A stretch of DNA of 64,000 nt, from positions 1,845,426 through 1,909,425 of the forward strand of contig NZ_RBIL01000001.1 in NCBI RefSeq assembly GCF_003633755.1, read 5' to 3'. The notes beneath the pieces were generated by a model, which was not told the DNA's origin, searched no databases, and saw only the letters and a program-made list of their open reading frames with translations. The stretch is from Solirubrobacter pauli (GTDB lineage: Bacteria > Actinomycetota > Thermoleophilia > Solirubrobacterales > Solirubrobacteraceae). Position numbers and translations under genes: made by a program. Every line of letters starts with the position of its first letter. The first letter of the stretch is position 1. Shown in pieces: positions 42,765 through 51,572 of this stretch.

Positions 42765-45230
42765 CTAGGAGCGCGCGGACACTTCGAGGTCCAGCGAGCG
42801 CGTGCGCGGCTCGCGCCACCCGCGCTCCACCCGGGGCGGCATCGCCCACAGCGCGCGGAGCCGTCCACCGAAGCCGAGGCCCTGCGCCAACGCGCGGCGC
42901 AGCGCGCGACGACCGCGCGCCGAGGGCCGTTCAGGGACCGGCGCATAGCGCCCCGAGGCGAGGGCGCGGAAGTACGCGGCGACCTCGGGCGAGTGCGAGC
43001 CGAGCCGGGACTCGAGCTGGGTCAGGGTCGTGCCCGTCGCCACTGGGCGGCCGACGCGGCGCAGGGCGTCTTCGACCTCGGCGATCGCTCGGTCCATCGG
43101 GGTCTTGCCGCGGGGGCGGCGGATGAAGAGCGCCGCGGCGACGACGGCGGCCAGCACGAGCAGGACGACCGCCGTCCAGACGAGCCAGCGCGGGACGCCG
43201 GAGCTGTCGTCGGCGAGGGCGGTGTCGCCGGTGCCGACCTGGAGCTCCGGGCGGACGGCGCGCGGGTTGGCCTCGCCCGCGTCACCGGAGGTGGAGCCGC
43301 CGCCGCTGTCCGGGGAGACGGAGGGCGAGGACCGGGGCGTGGTGAGCGTCGCGGCGACGCGGGAGCGGGCGGGGGTGGCGGCGGGCGTCGGGTCGAGCGT
43401 CACCCAGCCGTACTGGTCGAACCACACCTCGACCCAGGCGTGGGCGTCGGTGTCGCGGACGATCCAGGCCTTCTTGGACTCGGAGTAGCCGCCGGGCGAG
43501 AAGCCGGTCGCGACGCGGGCGGGGATGCCGCCCATGCGCAGCATGACGGCCATCGCGCCCGCGTAGTGCTGGCAGTAGCCCTGATGGGAGACGTTGATGA
43601 AGAAGTCCAGCGGCGCGTCGTCGACCGGGACGGCGGGCGGGCGCTCGATGTAGCGGAACTCGGGCTGGTGCAGGTAGTCGTCGACCGCGCGGATGTACTC
43701 GACCGGCGTGTCGGCGTCCTTCTTCAGGCGCTGCACGAGCTCCCACGTGCGCGCGTACCGCGTGGTCTGCATGAGCTCGTCGAGCGGGCGGTCGATCCGG
43801 CTGCCGTTGCGGCGGTCGTACTCCGCGTAGGACACGTCGCCGGAACCCCAGGCCGCGAACTCCACGCGCGCGTCGGTGACCGGATTCGAGTCGCCGAACG
43901 CGCCCTGCGGACGCAGCGGGCCCTCGCCCTCCTTGAACGGGACGATCAGCGTGCGCTCACCCTCCTGGCGCTCGGCCTCGCCCGTCGTGGCCTCCTCCAA
44001 CGCCGTGCCCTGCGGCTTGGGGAAGTGCACCTGCGCGCGGTAGGAGTCGTTGCGGCGGAACCCGGCGGGCGCGTCCATCGTGCCGGGCGAGAAGCCCGGC
44101 CGGACGACGCGCGACGTGTTGCGGACGTCGAGGATCGTGCCCGCGGCGATCACGTCGGTCGTCTGGACGCGCTTGATCGACACCTCGATCTCGCTCGTCC
44201 ATGCGGAGCGATCCTCGTAGTCCTCCGGCAGGTCGGCCTCGAACGGCTCGTCGACCGACTGCGTCGCCTGCGGCTCCTCGCGGACCTGCCAGGCGATGCC
44301 GTTGAAGGTGTCCAGGTTGCGCGCCTTCCAGTACAGCGGCTCGCCGGACACCACGCGCAGGACCTCGTTGCCGTCGCGCGGCCACGTGATCGGCCCGTAG
44401 CTCTGCGTCCACGAGAAGCGCACGGGGTCGTCGGGGCCGAGGCTCTCGGCGAACGAGCGGTAGTCGAACCACGGCTCGCCGCGGTCGGCGGTCGCGGCCA
44501 GCGGCAACGCGCCCGCCAGAGCGATGCCGAGCAGCGCCGCCACGCCCATCCCCGGCCGCAGCGGCAGCCGCTCCAGCCACAGGAAGCAGACCGCCAGCGC
44601 CGCGATCCCGAGGCCGAGCAGCACGGGCTGCGTCCCGCCGATCGACACGATCGGCGACGCCACCACGACGATCATCACGGCCAGCGCGACGAAGGGGTAG
44701 CCGCGCTCGGGCACCCGCAACGGCGCCCGCCCCGCCGACCGCACGACCGCCCGCGGCCAGAAGGTCAGCAGGCCGGAGAGGATGAGCAGCTGCACGCCGA
44801 GCAGCTCGAGCACGATCCGCGGCCAGGCGTCGGCGCTGTCGTACGGCAGCCGGACCGTGCCGAGCGCCTGCAACCCGCTGCCGAGCCCCGAGAACAGCTC
44901 GTCCCAGTGGCGCGGGCGCAGGAAGCGCAGCTCGAGCCCCGCCAGCAGGTAGCCGGCGAACAGCGCGGCGAGGACGACGAGCGGCAGCGCGAACAGCCGC
45001 AGGCGGCCACGGGCCCGATCGGCGAGCAGCACCCCGGCGGCCGCGCCGACGGCCGCGAGCACCCACAGCAGCACGCGCCCGGTCGACAGGTCGGCGACGA
45101 GCCGCTGCCACTCCAGCGCACCGACCGTGCACAGCGCGGCCAGCCCGACGAGCCGGGCGATCCACTGCGGCAGCAGCGCACGCGTGGCCTGGCGCGGCGA
45201 GCGCCTCCCTGCGACGACCGCCGTGGCCAC
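42765..45230 (-). CDS. TgpA-type transglutaminase-domain membrane protein
   Basis: The 821-residue product has about seven N-terminal membrane helices up to residue 250, then a large external region with a transglutaminase-like core. The catalytic Cys is in VSHQGYCQHYAGAMAVMLRM near residue 558, His in DTDAHAWVEVWFDQYGWVTL near 605, and Asp in LDPTP. After a Ser/Pro-rich linker there is one more helix (WLVWTAVVLLVLAAVVAAAL) and a cytoplasmic DUF4129-like tail. Relatives sit beside MoxR ATPase and DUF58 genes, which are absent here. Its GTG lies 3 bp after the acyl-CoA synthetase stop, so the two share a transcript. The substrate is unknown. Confidence 0.9.
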   Translation of the reverse strand: MATAVVAGRRSPRQATRALLPQWIARLVGLAALCTVGALEWQRLVADLSTGRVLLWVLAAVGAAAGVLLADRARGRLRLFALPLVVLAALFAGYLLAGLELRFLRPRHWDELFSGLGSGLQALGTVRLPYDSADAWPRIVLELLGVQLLILSGLLTFWPRAVVRSAGRAPLRVPERGYPFVALAVMIVVVASPIVSIGGTQPVLLGLGIAALAVCFLWLERLPLRPGMGVAALLGIALAGALPLAATADRGEPWFDYRSFAESLGPDDPVRFSWTQSYGPITWPRDGNEVLRVVSGEPLYWKARNLDTFNGIAWQVREEPQATQSVDEPFEADLPEDYEDRSAWTSEIEVSIKRVQTTDVIAAGTILDVRNTSRVVRPGFSPGTMDAPAGFRRNDSYRAQVHFPKPQGTALEEATTGEAERQEGERTLIVPFKEGEGPLRPQGAFGDSNPVTDARVEFAAWGSGDVSYAEYDRRNGSRIDRPLDELMQTTRYARTWELVQRLKKDADTPVEYIRAVDDYLHQPEFRYIERPPAVPVDDAPLDFFINVSHQGYCQHYAGAMAVMLRMGGIPARVATGFSPGGYSESKKAWIVRDTDAHAWVEVWFDQYGWVTLDPTPAATPARSRVAATLTTPRSSPSVSPDSGGGSTSGDAGEANPRAVRPELQVGTGDTALADDSSGVPRWLVWTAVVLLVLAAVVAAALFIRRPRGKTPMDRAIAEVEDALRRVGRPVATGTTLTQLESRLGSHSPEVAAYFRALASGRYAPVPERPSARGRRALRRALAQGLGFGGRLRALWAMPPRVERGWREPRTRSLDLEVSARS

Positions 45231-45233
45231 GGG

Positions 45234-46799
45234 CTAGGCGTTCTCCTCCAGCTCGCGCTGGCGCAGCTCGATGCGCCGGATCTTGCCGGTCAGGGTCTTC
45301 GGGAGGTCCTCCACGAACTCGATCTTCCGAGGGTAGGCGTAGGCGGACAGCCGGTTACGCACATGCCCCTGGATGTCAGCGATCAACTCGTCAGATGGCG
45401 CATGGCCCTCTGCCAGGACGATGAAGGCCTTGACCACGCTGCCGCGCCGCTCGTCCGGGGAGGCGACCGCCGCCGCCTCCTTGACCGCCGGGTGCTCGAG
45501 GCACGCGCTCTCGACCTCGAACGGTCCGATCCGGTAGCCCGCGGCGATGATCACGTCGTCGGCGCGGCCCTCGTACCAGACGTAGCCGTCCTCGTCGAAG
45601 CGCGCCGCGTCCTTGGTGTGGAACCAGTCACCGCCGAACGTCTCGCGCGCCGCCTCCTCGTTGCGCCAGTAGCCGAGCGGGTAGTGCGGGTTCGAGCGGG
45701 CCCGCAGGCAGATCTCGCCGCGCTCGCCCTGCGGCACGGGCTGCTCGTCCTGGTCGAGGATATGCACGTCCCAGCCGGGCATCGGCCGGCCCATCGAGCC
45801 CTCGCGCACCTCCATGAACGGGAAGTTCGCGCACAGCGGATAGGACTCGGTCAGCCCGTAGTAGTCGAGCACGGTGAGGCCGTACTGCTCGCGGAACCAG
45901 CGGATCGCCTCCGGGTTCAGCGGCTCGCCGGCGCTGCAGACGATCCGGAACCGCTGCGGGTAGCGCGTGCCGGCGTCCGTGATCGACATCATCGAGCGCA
46001 TCGCGGTCGGCGTCGTGAACACGTTCGACGCCTCGTGGCGCGACAGGAAGTCCAGCTGCTTGTGCGGCTCGAAGCCGCCCTCGCGCTGGTAGACGAGCTG
46101 CACCGCGCCGAACCGCCACGGGCCGAGCAGCGGCGCGATGCCGGCCGCCCACGCCCACTCCCCCATGCCGTGGAAGCGCTCGCCGTCCTGGACGTCGTGG
46201 CAGTAGAGGAACTCCTCGTGCGCGAGCAGGTACCGGTGCGCGTGGACGATGCCCTTCGCGAGCCCGGTCGTGCCGGACGTGTAGTAGAGCTGCGCGGGGT
46301 CCTCGGCGAGCGTGTCCTCGGGGGTGAAGGCCGGGTCCCCGGACGCCAGCAGCTCGTCGTCGAGCAGCAGCACGTGCTCGACGAGCGACGGGTCGACGCG
46401 CTCCCGGTTGGCCGCGTTGGTGACGAGCACCTTGGCCTGCGAGTCGCTGACGCGGTGGCGGATGCCGTCGTCGCCGTAGAGCACGGACATCGACAGCAGG
46501 ATCGCCCCGCACTTCCAGGTGCCGAAGAACGCGGCGGCGGTCTCGGGGGTCGGCGGCAGCAGCATCGCGACGCGGTCGCCCTTCTCCACGCCGTGGGCGC
46601 GGAGGACGTTGGCGAACCGGTTGGAGCGTTCCTGCAACTCGCCCCAGCGCACCTCGCGGACGGTGCCGTCGAAGTGCTCGTGGATCATCGCGAGCTTGTC
46701 CGCCGGATGCTTGTCGCAGACGTCCTGGGCGATGTTGTACCGCTCCGGGACGTGCCACTCGTGGGCGGCGACGGCCTCTTCGTAGGACGTGATCGACAC
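45234..46799 (-). CDS. AMP-dependent acyl-CoA synthetase (medium-chain/benzoate type)
   Basis: The 521-residue product activates a carboxylic acid to its CoA thioester through an acyl-adenylate. It has the P-loop YYTSGTTGLAKGIVHAHR near residue 165, the A5-type motif YYGLTESYPLCANFPFME, and the A8 hinge EGRADDVIIAAGYRIGPFEV. The catalytic lysine is in PKTLTGKIRRIELR near the C-terminus. The motif pattern is closer to medium-chain or aromatic acyl-CoA synthetases than to acetyl-CoA synthetase. GTG 46799 has GGGGGAG upstream. It is divergent from the LytS-type kinase at 46863, whose circuit may sense related acids. Confidence 0.9.
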   Translation of the reverse strand: MSITSYEEAVAAHEWHVPERYNIAQDVCDKHPADKLAMIHEHFDGTVREVRWGELQERSNRFANVLRAHGVEKGDRVAMLLPPTPETAAAFFGTWKCGAILLSMSVLYGDDGIRHRVSDSQAKVLVTNAANRERVDPSLVEHVLLLDDELLASGDPAFTPEDTLAEDPAQLYYTSGTTGLAKGIVHAHRYLLAHEEFLYCHDVQDGERFHGMGEWAWAAGIAPLLGPWRFGAVQLVYQREGGFEPHKQLDFLSRHEASNVFTTPTAMRSMMSITDAGTRYPQRFRIVCSAGEPLNPEAIRWFREQYGLTVLDYYGLTESYPLCANFPFMEVREGSMGRPMPGWDVHILDQDEQPVPQGERGEICLRARSNPHYPLGYWRNEEAARETFGGDWFHTKDAARFDEDGYVWYEGRADDVIIAAGYRIGPFEVESACLEHPAVKEAAAVASPDERRGSVVKAFIVLAEGHAPSDELIADIQGHVRNRLSAYAYPRKIEFVEDLPKTLTGKIRRIELRQRELEENA

Positions 46800-46862
46800 G
46801 GCTCTCCCCCTCGTCTTGCGCCTGCGGACAACATAAAGGGTCAGACCCCCTAAGTTTCGCGC

Positions 46863-47999
46863 GTGGACGTTCTCCTGGGCGTGGTGCTCGGCGTGGTGCT
46901 CGCGGCCTCCGCGTTCGCCGTGAGCCGGCTCGCGGCGCCGCGGCGGGTGCTCGCGCCCGGCGAGGAGGGGGTGCGCGCGGCGCTGCACGCCGCGGCGGCC
47001 ACGCTCCCGCACCTGCGCAAGGGGCTGACCCGCGAGTCGGCGGGCAAGGCGATCGGCCACCTGCACGCGCTCACGCAGGCCGAGGGCGTGCTGATCGACG
47101 ACGGCGAGACCGTCCTCGCGGCCGACGGTCTCCCCGCCAAAGAGGACCTCGGCTGGCTGCCGGACTCCGAGCGCGTCGAGGTGGTGCACGGGCCGAGCCC
47201 GTTCGGCAACACGGTGATCGCGCCGCTGCTGGTCGGCGGCGAGCGGATCGGCCGGCTCGCCGCGTTCTACGGCCCCGAGCGACGGCTCCGGCCGGAGGAC
47301 ACGCGCGTGGTGTCCGAGGTCGCCGCGCTCGTGTCCGCCCAGGTCGAGCTGTCGGCGCTGGCCGAGCAGGAGGAGCGGCTCGCCCAGGCCGAGCTGCGCG
47401 CGCTGCGGGCGCAGATCTCGCCGCACTTCATCTACAACGCGCTCGCCGCCGTGGCCAACTCGATCCACACCAAGCCGGAGGAGGCGCGCGAGCTGCTGAC
47501 CGAGTTCGCCGAGTTCACCCGCTACGCGTTCCGGGGCAACCGCTCGTACGTGACCCTCGCCGACGAGCTGCACTACGTCGAGAAGTACCTGCGGCTCGAG
47601 CAGGCGCGGTTCGGCGACCGGCTGCAGGTGCGCGTGTCGGTCGCGCCCGAGGTGCTGACGGCGGTCGTCCCGGTGCTCAGCATGCAGCCGCTCGTCGAGA
47701 ACGCGGTGCGGCACGGGGTCGAGAAGGCGGTCGGGCCGTGCCGGGTGGAGATCCTCGGCGCGGACCTGGACACCGACGTCGAGCTGACCGTGCGCGACGG
47801 CGGCGCCGGCATGAGCGCCGAGGCCGCGAGCGCCGCGCTGGCCGGACGCGGCGAGGGGATCGGGCTCGCGAACGTGCACGCGCGGCTGCAGTCCACGTTC
47901 GGTCCCGAATACGGTCTGGAGGTTGAGTCCACGCCCGGAGAGGGAACGGTCGTGAAGATGCTCGTGCCCAAGTTCCGAGCCGGGGTGCGCGCGGCGTGA
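46863..47999 (+). CDS. LytS-type sensor histidine kinase
   Basis: The 378-residue product has a single N-terminal membrane helix (LLGVVLGVVLAASAFAVSRL), a GAF-like segment at about residues 60-160, the LytS-type phosphoacceptor motif LRAQISPHFIYNALAAVANS near 180, and a HATPase domain with MQPLVENAVRHGVEKA and GEGIGLANVHARLQ. Kinases of this class pair with LytTR regulators, one of which follows at 48031. In other actinobacteria such pairs adjoin acetate/pyruvate symporters, as here. The GTG start follows TAAGTT by 6 nt with no Shine-Dalgarno sequence. Confidence 0.9.
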   Translation: MDVLLGVVLGVVLAASAFAVSRLAAPRRVLAPGEEGVRAALHAAAATLPHLRKGLTRESAGKAIGHLHALTQAEGVLIDDGETVLAADGLPAKEDLGWLPDSERVEVVHGPSPFGNTVIAPLLVGGERIGRLAAFYGPERRLRPEDTRVVSEVAALVSAQVELSALAEQEERLAQAELRALRAQISPHFIYNALAAVANSIHTKPEEARELLTEFAEFTRYAFRGNRSYVTLADELHYVEKYLRLEQARFGDRLQVRVSVAPEVLTAVVPVLSMQPLVENAVRHGVEKAVGPCRVEILGADLDTDVELTVRDGGAGMSAEAASAALAGRGEGIGLANVHARLQSTFGPEYGLEVESTPGEGTVVKMLVPKFRAGVRAA

Positions 48000-48030
48000 C
48001 CGCGCGCGGTGACGCGCCGGGGGCGCGCGC

Positions 48031-48738
48031 GTGACGCTGCGCGTGCTCGCCGTCGACGACGAGCGGCCCGCGCTCGACGACCTCGCGCGTGTCCTCCGTG
48101 CCCAGCCCGCGGTGTCCGAGGTCGACACGGCCGAGTCCGGCGAGGAGGCGCTGCACGTGCTGGCCGGCGGCGAGCCCTACGACGCCGTCTTCCTCGACGT
48201 GCGCATGCCCGGCCTCGACGGCGTCGAGCTCGCACGCGTGCTGCGGCGCTTCGCGGCCCCGCCCGCGCTGATCTTCGTCTCCGCGTACGAGTCGGCGGCG
48301 GTCGAGGCGTTCGAGCTGCGCGCGCTCGACTACCTGATGAAACCGGTCTCGACCGCGCGCGTGGCCGAGGCGCTCGGCCGGATCGAGGCCCGCCCGGAGG
48401 ACGACACGACGCCGACGCTCGCCGTCGACGCGCCCGGTGGCGGAACGCGGCTCATCCCGCGCGCGGACGTCCTCTACCTGCAGGCCCACGGCGACTACGT
48501 GCGCGTGCTGACCGCCGACGGACGCCACCTGGTCCGCGGCACCCTCAACGAGATCGAGCGCCGCTGGGCGCCGCACGGCTTCCACCGCGTGCACCGCCGC
48601 TACCTGGTCAACCTCAAGCAGGCGACGGAGGTCCGCCCGCAGCTCAACGGCACGGCCACGCTCGTCCTCGCCGACGGCTCCGAGCTGCCGATCGCCCGCC
48701 GTGAAGTCGCCGAGCTGCGCCGGCGGCTGCGCTCATGA
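48031..48738 (+). CDS. LytTR-family response regulator
   Basis: The 235-residue product has a receiver domain (VDDERPALDDL near residue 8, phosphoacceptor Asp in DAVFLDVRMPGLDGVELARV near 55, conserved Lys in LDYLMKPV). A C-terminal LytTR DNA-binding domain has LYLQAHGDYVRVLTADGRHL, then FHRVHRRYLVNLKQ. The start is GTG 48031, 31 bp after the kinase gene. The likely targets are the downstream small membrane protein and symporter genes. Direct-repeat LytTR sites were not recognised. Confidence 0.92.
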   Translation: MTLRVLAVDDERPALDDLARVLRAQPAVSEVDTAESGEEALHVLAGGEPYDAVFLDVRMPGLDGVELARVLRRFAAPPALIFVSAYESAAVEAFELRALDYLMKPVSTARVAEALGRIEARPEDDTTPTLAVDAPGGGTRLIPRADVLYLQAHGDYVRVLTADGRHLVRGTLNEIERRWAPHGFHRVHRRYLVNLKQATEVRPQLNGTATLVLADGSELPIARREVAELRRRLRS

Positions 48739-48775
48739 GCGTGCCGTCAGGGAAGGCCTCAGCACCGGTGATCCT

Positions 48776-49081
48776 GTGAGCCGCCTCCCCAGCGAGGACC
48801 TGACCGAGGCGACCGCGCACGCCGCGGTCTACCTGCGCCGGCTCCGGCGCGAGCAGCTCCGCCTCGCGCTGCTGAGCCTCGTGGCCTTCGGCGGCGCGAT
48901 CGGCGCGCTGCCGCTGATCCTCTACCTGCTGCCCGGCCTGCACGACGCGCAGTTCCTCGGCGTCCCGCTGCCGATCTGGCTCGTCGTCGTCCCGCCCTTC
49001 CCGCTGTTCTTCTTCATCGGCCTGCTCGAGCAGCGCCGCGCCGACGGCCTCGACGAAGCCTTCCGCGACCTGGTCGAATGA
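48776..49081 (+). CDS. Small two-helix membrane protein, symporter partner
   Basis: The 101-residue product has two membrane helices (LRLALLSLVAFGGAIGALPL with the following residues, and PIWLVVVPPFPLFFFIGLLE) between charged ends. It precedes the symporter gene with an ATGA overlap, the same arrangement as the DUF485 protein before the second symporter at 53168. The sequence does not clearly match DUF485, but a similar helper role is reasonable. GTG 48776 is the preferred start. A longer frame upstream overlaps the regulator. Confidence 0.68.
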   Translation: MSRLPSEDLTEATAHAAVYLRRLRREQLRLALLSLVAFGGAIGALPLILYLLPGLHDAQFLGVPLPIWLVVVPPFPLFFFIGLLEQRRADGLDEAFRDLVE

Positions 49082-50715
49082 CGCTGAGCATCATCGCCGT
49101 CGTCGCCGTCACCGGCGCGGCGCTCGGCATCGGCACGTACGGCGTCCGGCTCGCGCGCACCACGTCCGACCTGTTCGTGGCGTCGAGGGCGGTCAGCCCG
49201 TGGTGGAACGCCGCCGCGATCAGCGGCGAGTACCTGAGCGCGGCGAGCTTCCTCGGCGTCTCCGGGCTGATGCTGAAGTTCGGGGCGAGCGCGCTCTGGC
49301 TGCCGGTCGGCTTCACCGCGGGCTATCTGACGCTGCTGCTGTTCGTGGCCGCGCCGCTGCGGCGGTTCGGCTCGTACACGATCCCCGACTTCGCCGAGGC
49401 CCGGCTGCCCGCGCCGTACATGCGGTTGCTCGCCGCCGGGATCGTCCTGCTGATCAGCGGCTGCTACCTCGTGCCGCAGCTCAAGGGCGCGGGCGTGACG
49501 CTCCGCGCGATCACCGACGCGCCGTACTGGGTCGGCGTCGCGCTCGTCAGCCTGATCGTCGCGCTCAACGTCGGGCTCGGCGGCATGCGCGGGGTGACGT
49601 ACGTGCAGGCCTTCCAGTACTGGGTGAAGGTGTTCGCGATCGCGCTGCCCGCACTGCTGCTGCTCATCCACCTCGGCGGGCTGCCGGCGCGGGCCGCGCT
49701 GTTCGGCGCCGAGCTGCCCACCACGGGCCCGAGCGGCATGACCGTGGAGCTCGACAAGCCGACCACGCTGACGTTCCCGGACACCGGAGAGACGCGCACC
49801 GTCCCCGCGGGCGAGCTGCGGATCCCCCCGGACACCGCCATCCCCGTCGCCGACGGGATCGACGCGCAGACCGGGGACCAGTGGTCACGCCCGGTCGCGG
49901 AGTCCGGCCGCGGCTCGCCGCTGCTGATCTACAGCCTGCTGCTGGCCACGTTCCTGGGCACGATGGGCCTCCCGCACATCCTCGTCCGCTTCTACACCAA
50001 CCCGGACGGCTCGGCCGCCCGAAGAACCACCGTGCGGGTCCTCGGCCTGCTCGGCGTCTTCTACCTGTTCCCCGCCGTGTACGGCCTGCTCGGCCGCGCG
50101 TTCACGCCCGAGCTGTACGTCACCGGCGACACCGACAGCGTCGTGCTGCGCGTGCCCGCCGCCGCCTGGCCCGGGCCGATGGGCGACCTCCTCGCCGCGA
50201 TCGTCGCCGCGGGCGCGTTCGCCGCGTTCATGAGCACCGCGTCCGGCCTGCTGGTGAGCATCGCCGGCACGGTCTCGCACGACGTGCTGCCCGGCCGGGC
50301 GCGCCGCCGGCGGACGCGCTTCCGGCTCGTCAGCGTCCTCGGGATGCTCCCGCCCGCGCTGCTCGCGCTCGCCACGCCCGACGTGGACATCAGCGTGCTC
50401 GTCGGCTGGGCGTTCGCGCTCGCGGCCTCCACGTTCTGCCCCCTCCTGCTGCTCGGCGTCTGGTGGCCGCGCCTGACGGCGACCGCCGCCGCGGTCGGCA
50501 TGCTCGCCGGCGCGCTCGTCGCCACCGGGATGATCGCGGCGGGGCTGATCGGCGACCTGCCGGAGGACACCGCGCTCGGCGCGATCCTCACCCAGCCCGC
50601 CGCGGTGTCGGTGCCGCTAGCGTTCGCGACCATGGTGCTGCTGTCCCTGCGTTCGCCCGCACCCCCCGTCGCCGCGCTGATGGCGGCGCTGCACGTCCCG
50701 GAGGCCCGCGCGTGA
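49078..50715 (+). CDS. Sodium:solute symporter, acetate/monocarboxylate type
   Basis: The 545-residue product belongs to the SSS family, with about 13 membrane helices. SAASFLGVSGLMLKFGASAL near residue 57 matches the ActP/MctP sodium-site helix. SGCYLVPQLKGAGVTLRAIT follows, and TMGLPHILVRFYTNPDGSAA near 298 is the signature of acetate permeases. A soluble loop of about 60 residues, around 215-275, is inserted between helices. Its location after LytS/LytTR genes suggests regulated uptake of acetate or pyruvate. It overlaps the genes on both sides by 4 bp. Confidence 0.88.
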   Translation: MTLSIIAVVAVTGAALGIGTYGVRLARTTSDLFVASRAVSPWWNAAAISGEYLSAASFLGVSGLMLKFGASALWLPVGFTAGYLTLLLFVAAPLRRFGSYTIPDFAEARLPAPYMRLLAAGIVLLISGCYLVPQLKGAGVTLRAITDAPYWVGVALVSLIVALNVGLGGMRGVTYVQAFQYWVKVFAIALPALLLLIHLGGLPARAALFGAELPTTGPSGMTVELDKPTTLTFPDTGETRTVPAGELRIPPDTAIPVADGIDAQTGDQWSRPVAESGRGSPLLIYSLLLATFLGTMGLPHILVRFYTNPDGSAARRTTVRVLGLLGVFYLFPAVYGLLGRAFTPELYVTGDTDSVVLRVPAAAWPGPMGDLLAAIVAAGAFAAFMSTASGLLVSIAGTVSHDVLPGRARRRRTRFRLVSVLGMLPPALLALATPDVDISVLVGWAFALAASTFCPLLLLGVWWPRLTATAAAVGMLAGALVATGMIAAGLIGDLPEDTALGAILTQPAAVSVPLAFATMVLLSLRSPAPPVAALMAALHVPEARA

Positions 50716-51572
50716 AGCTGCAGGCCGGCCCGCTGGAAGCCACCTTCGCGCCCGAGGCGGGGATGATCTGCCACTCCCTGCGCCACGATGGCGAGGAGCT
50801 GCTCGGGCAGCGCGACGGGCTGGAGGCCTACGCCCGCACCGGCAAGACGATGGGTATCCCGCTCCTGCACCCGTGGGCGAACCGGATCGGCGCCTGGTCC
50901 TACCGCGCGCTGGGTGTCGAGGTGGACCTGGAGGGAACGCCGGTGCGCGCCGACAGCGGCACCGGGCTGCCCATGCACGGCACGTTGCCGCGGCCCTGGC
51001 GGGTGCTGGCGCCCGGCGTCGCCGAGCTCGACGGCGCGTCCACGGCGTTCCCGTTCCCTCACACCGTGCGGCTCGAGGCGACGCTCGAACCGACCGCGTT
51101 GCGCGTGACGACCACGATCGAGGCCCACGACGGCCCCGTGCCGGTGGCGTTCGGCTTCCATCCGTTCTTCGCCCTGCCCGGTGTGCCGCGCGCGCAGTGG
51201 CACGTCGAGCTGCCGGTCGGCCGGCGGCTGCGGCTGACGGACCAGCAGGTCCCGAGCGGTGAGACCGAGGACGTCGAGCCCTACGCCGGCCCGCTGGGCG
51301 ATCGTGCCTACGACGACGGCTACGACCGCCTGACCGGCGCGCCGTTCGTCCTCGAAGGCGGCGGCCGCCGGATCACGGTGGCCTTCGAGGCCGGCTTCCC
51401 CGTCGCGCAGGTGTTCGCGCCGCCGACCGCGGACCTGGTCAGCTTCGAGCCGATGACCGCGCCCGCCGACGCGCTGCGGACGGGCACGTTCGCCCTGGCC
51501 GAGCCCGGCCGCCCGTACACGGCGACGTTCAGCGTCGCCGTGCAACGGGCGGACGAGCCGGTGTCCCCCTGA
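50712..51572 (+). CDS. Aldose 1-epimerase family protein
   Basis: The 286-residue product has the galactose-mutarotase fold. GIPLLHPWANRIGAWSYRAL near residue 55 contains the conserved NR, LPMHGTLPRPW carries the first catalytic His, PVAFGFHPFFALPG the second, and VSFEPMTAPADALRTG the catalytic Glu. It interconverts sugar anomers or acts on sugar-phosphate-like substrates. The GTG lies in a GTGA overlap with the symporter gene. The functional link to that transporter is unclear, and the stop abuts the convergent actP stop. Confidence 0.87.
   Translation: MKLQAGPLEATFAPEAGMICHSLRHDGEELLGQRDGLEAYARTGKTMGIPLLHPWANRIGAWSYRALGVEVDLEGTPVRADSGTGLPMHGTLPRPWRVLAPGVAELDGASTAFPFPHTVRLEATLEPTALRVTTTIEAHDGPVPVAFGFHPFFALPGVPRAQWHVELPVGRRLRLTDQQVPSGETEDVEPYAGPLGDRAYDDGYDRLTGAPFVLEGGGRRITVAFEAGFPVAQVFAPPTADLVSFEPMTAPADALRTGTFALAEPGRPYTATFSVAVQRADEPVSP

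Noticed and set aside
46838-46848. GGGTCAGACCC as a regulatory palindrome between the acyl-CoA synthetase and LytS genes
   Set aside because: Only five paired bases around one centre in GC-rich DNA. It is too weak to list as an operator.
42672-46853. Open plus-strand frame of about 1,390 codons opposite the transglutaminase and acyl-CoA synthetase genes
   Set aside because: Both minus-strand genes have full catalytic motifs. The plus-strand translation is Arg/Ala/His-rich and without structure.
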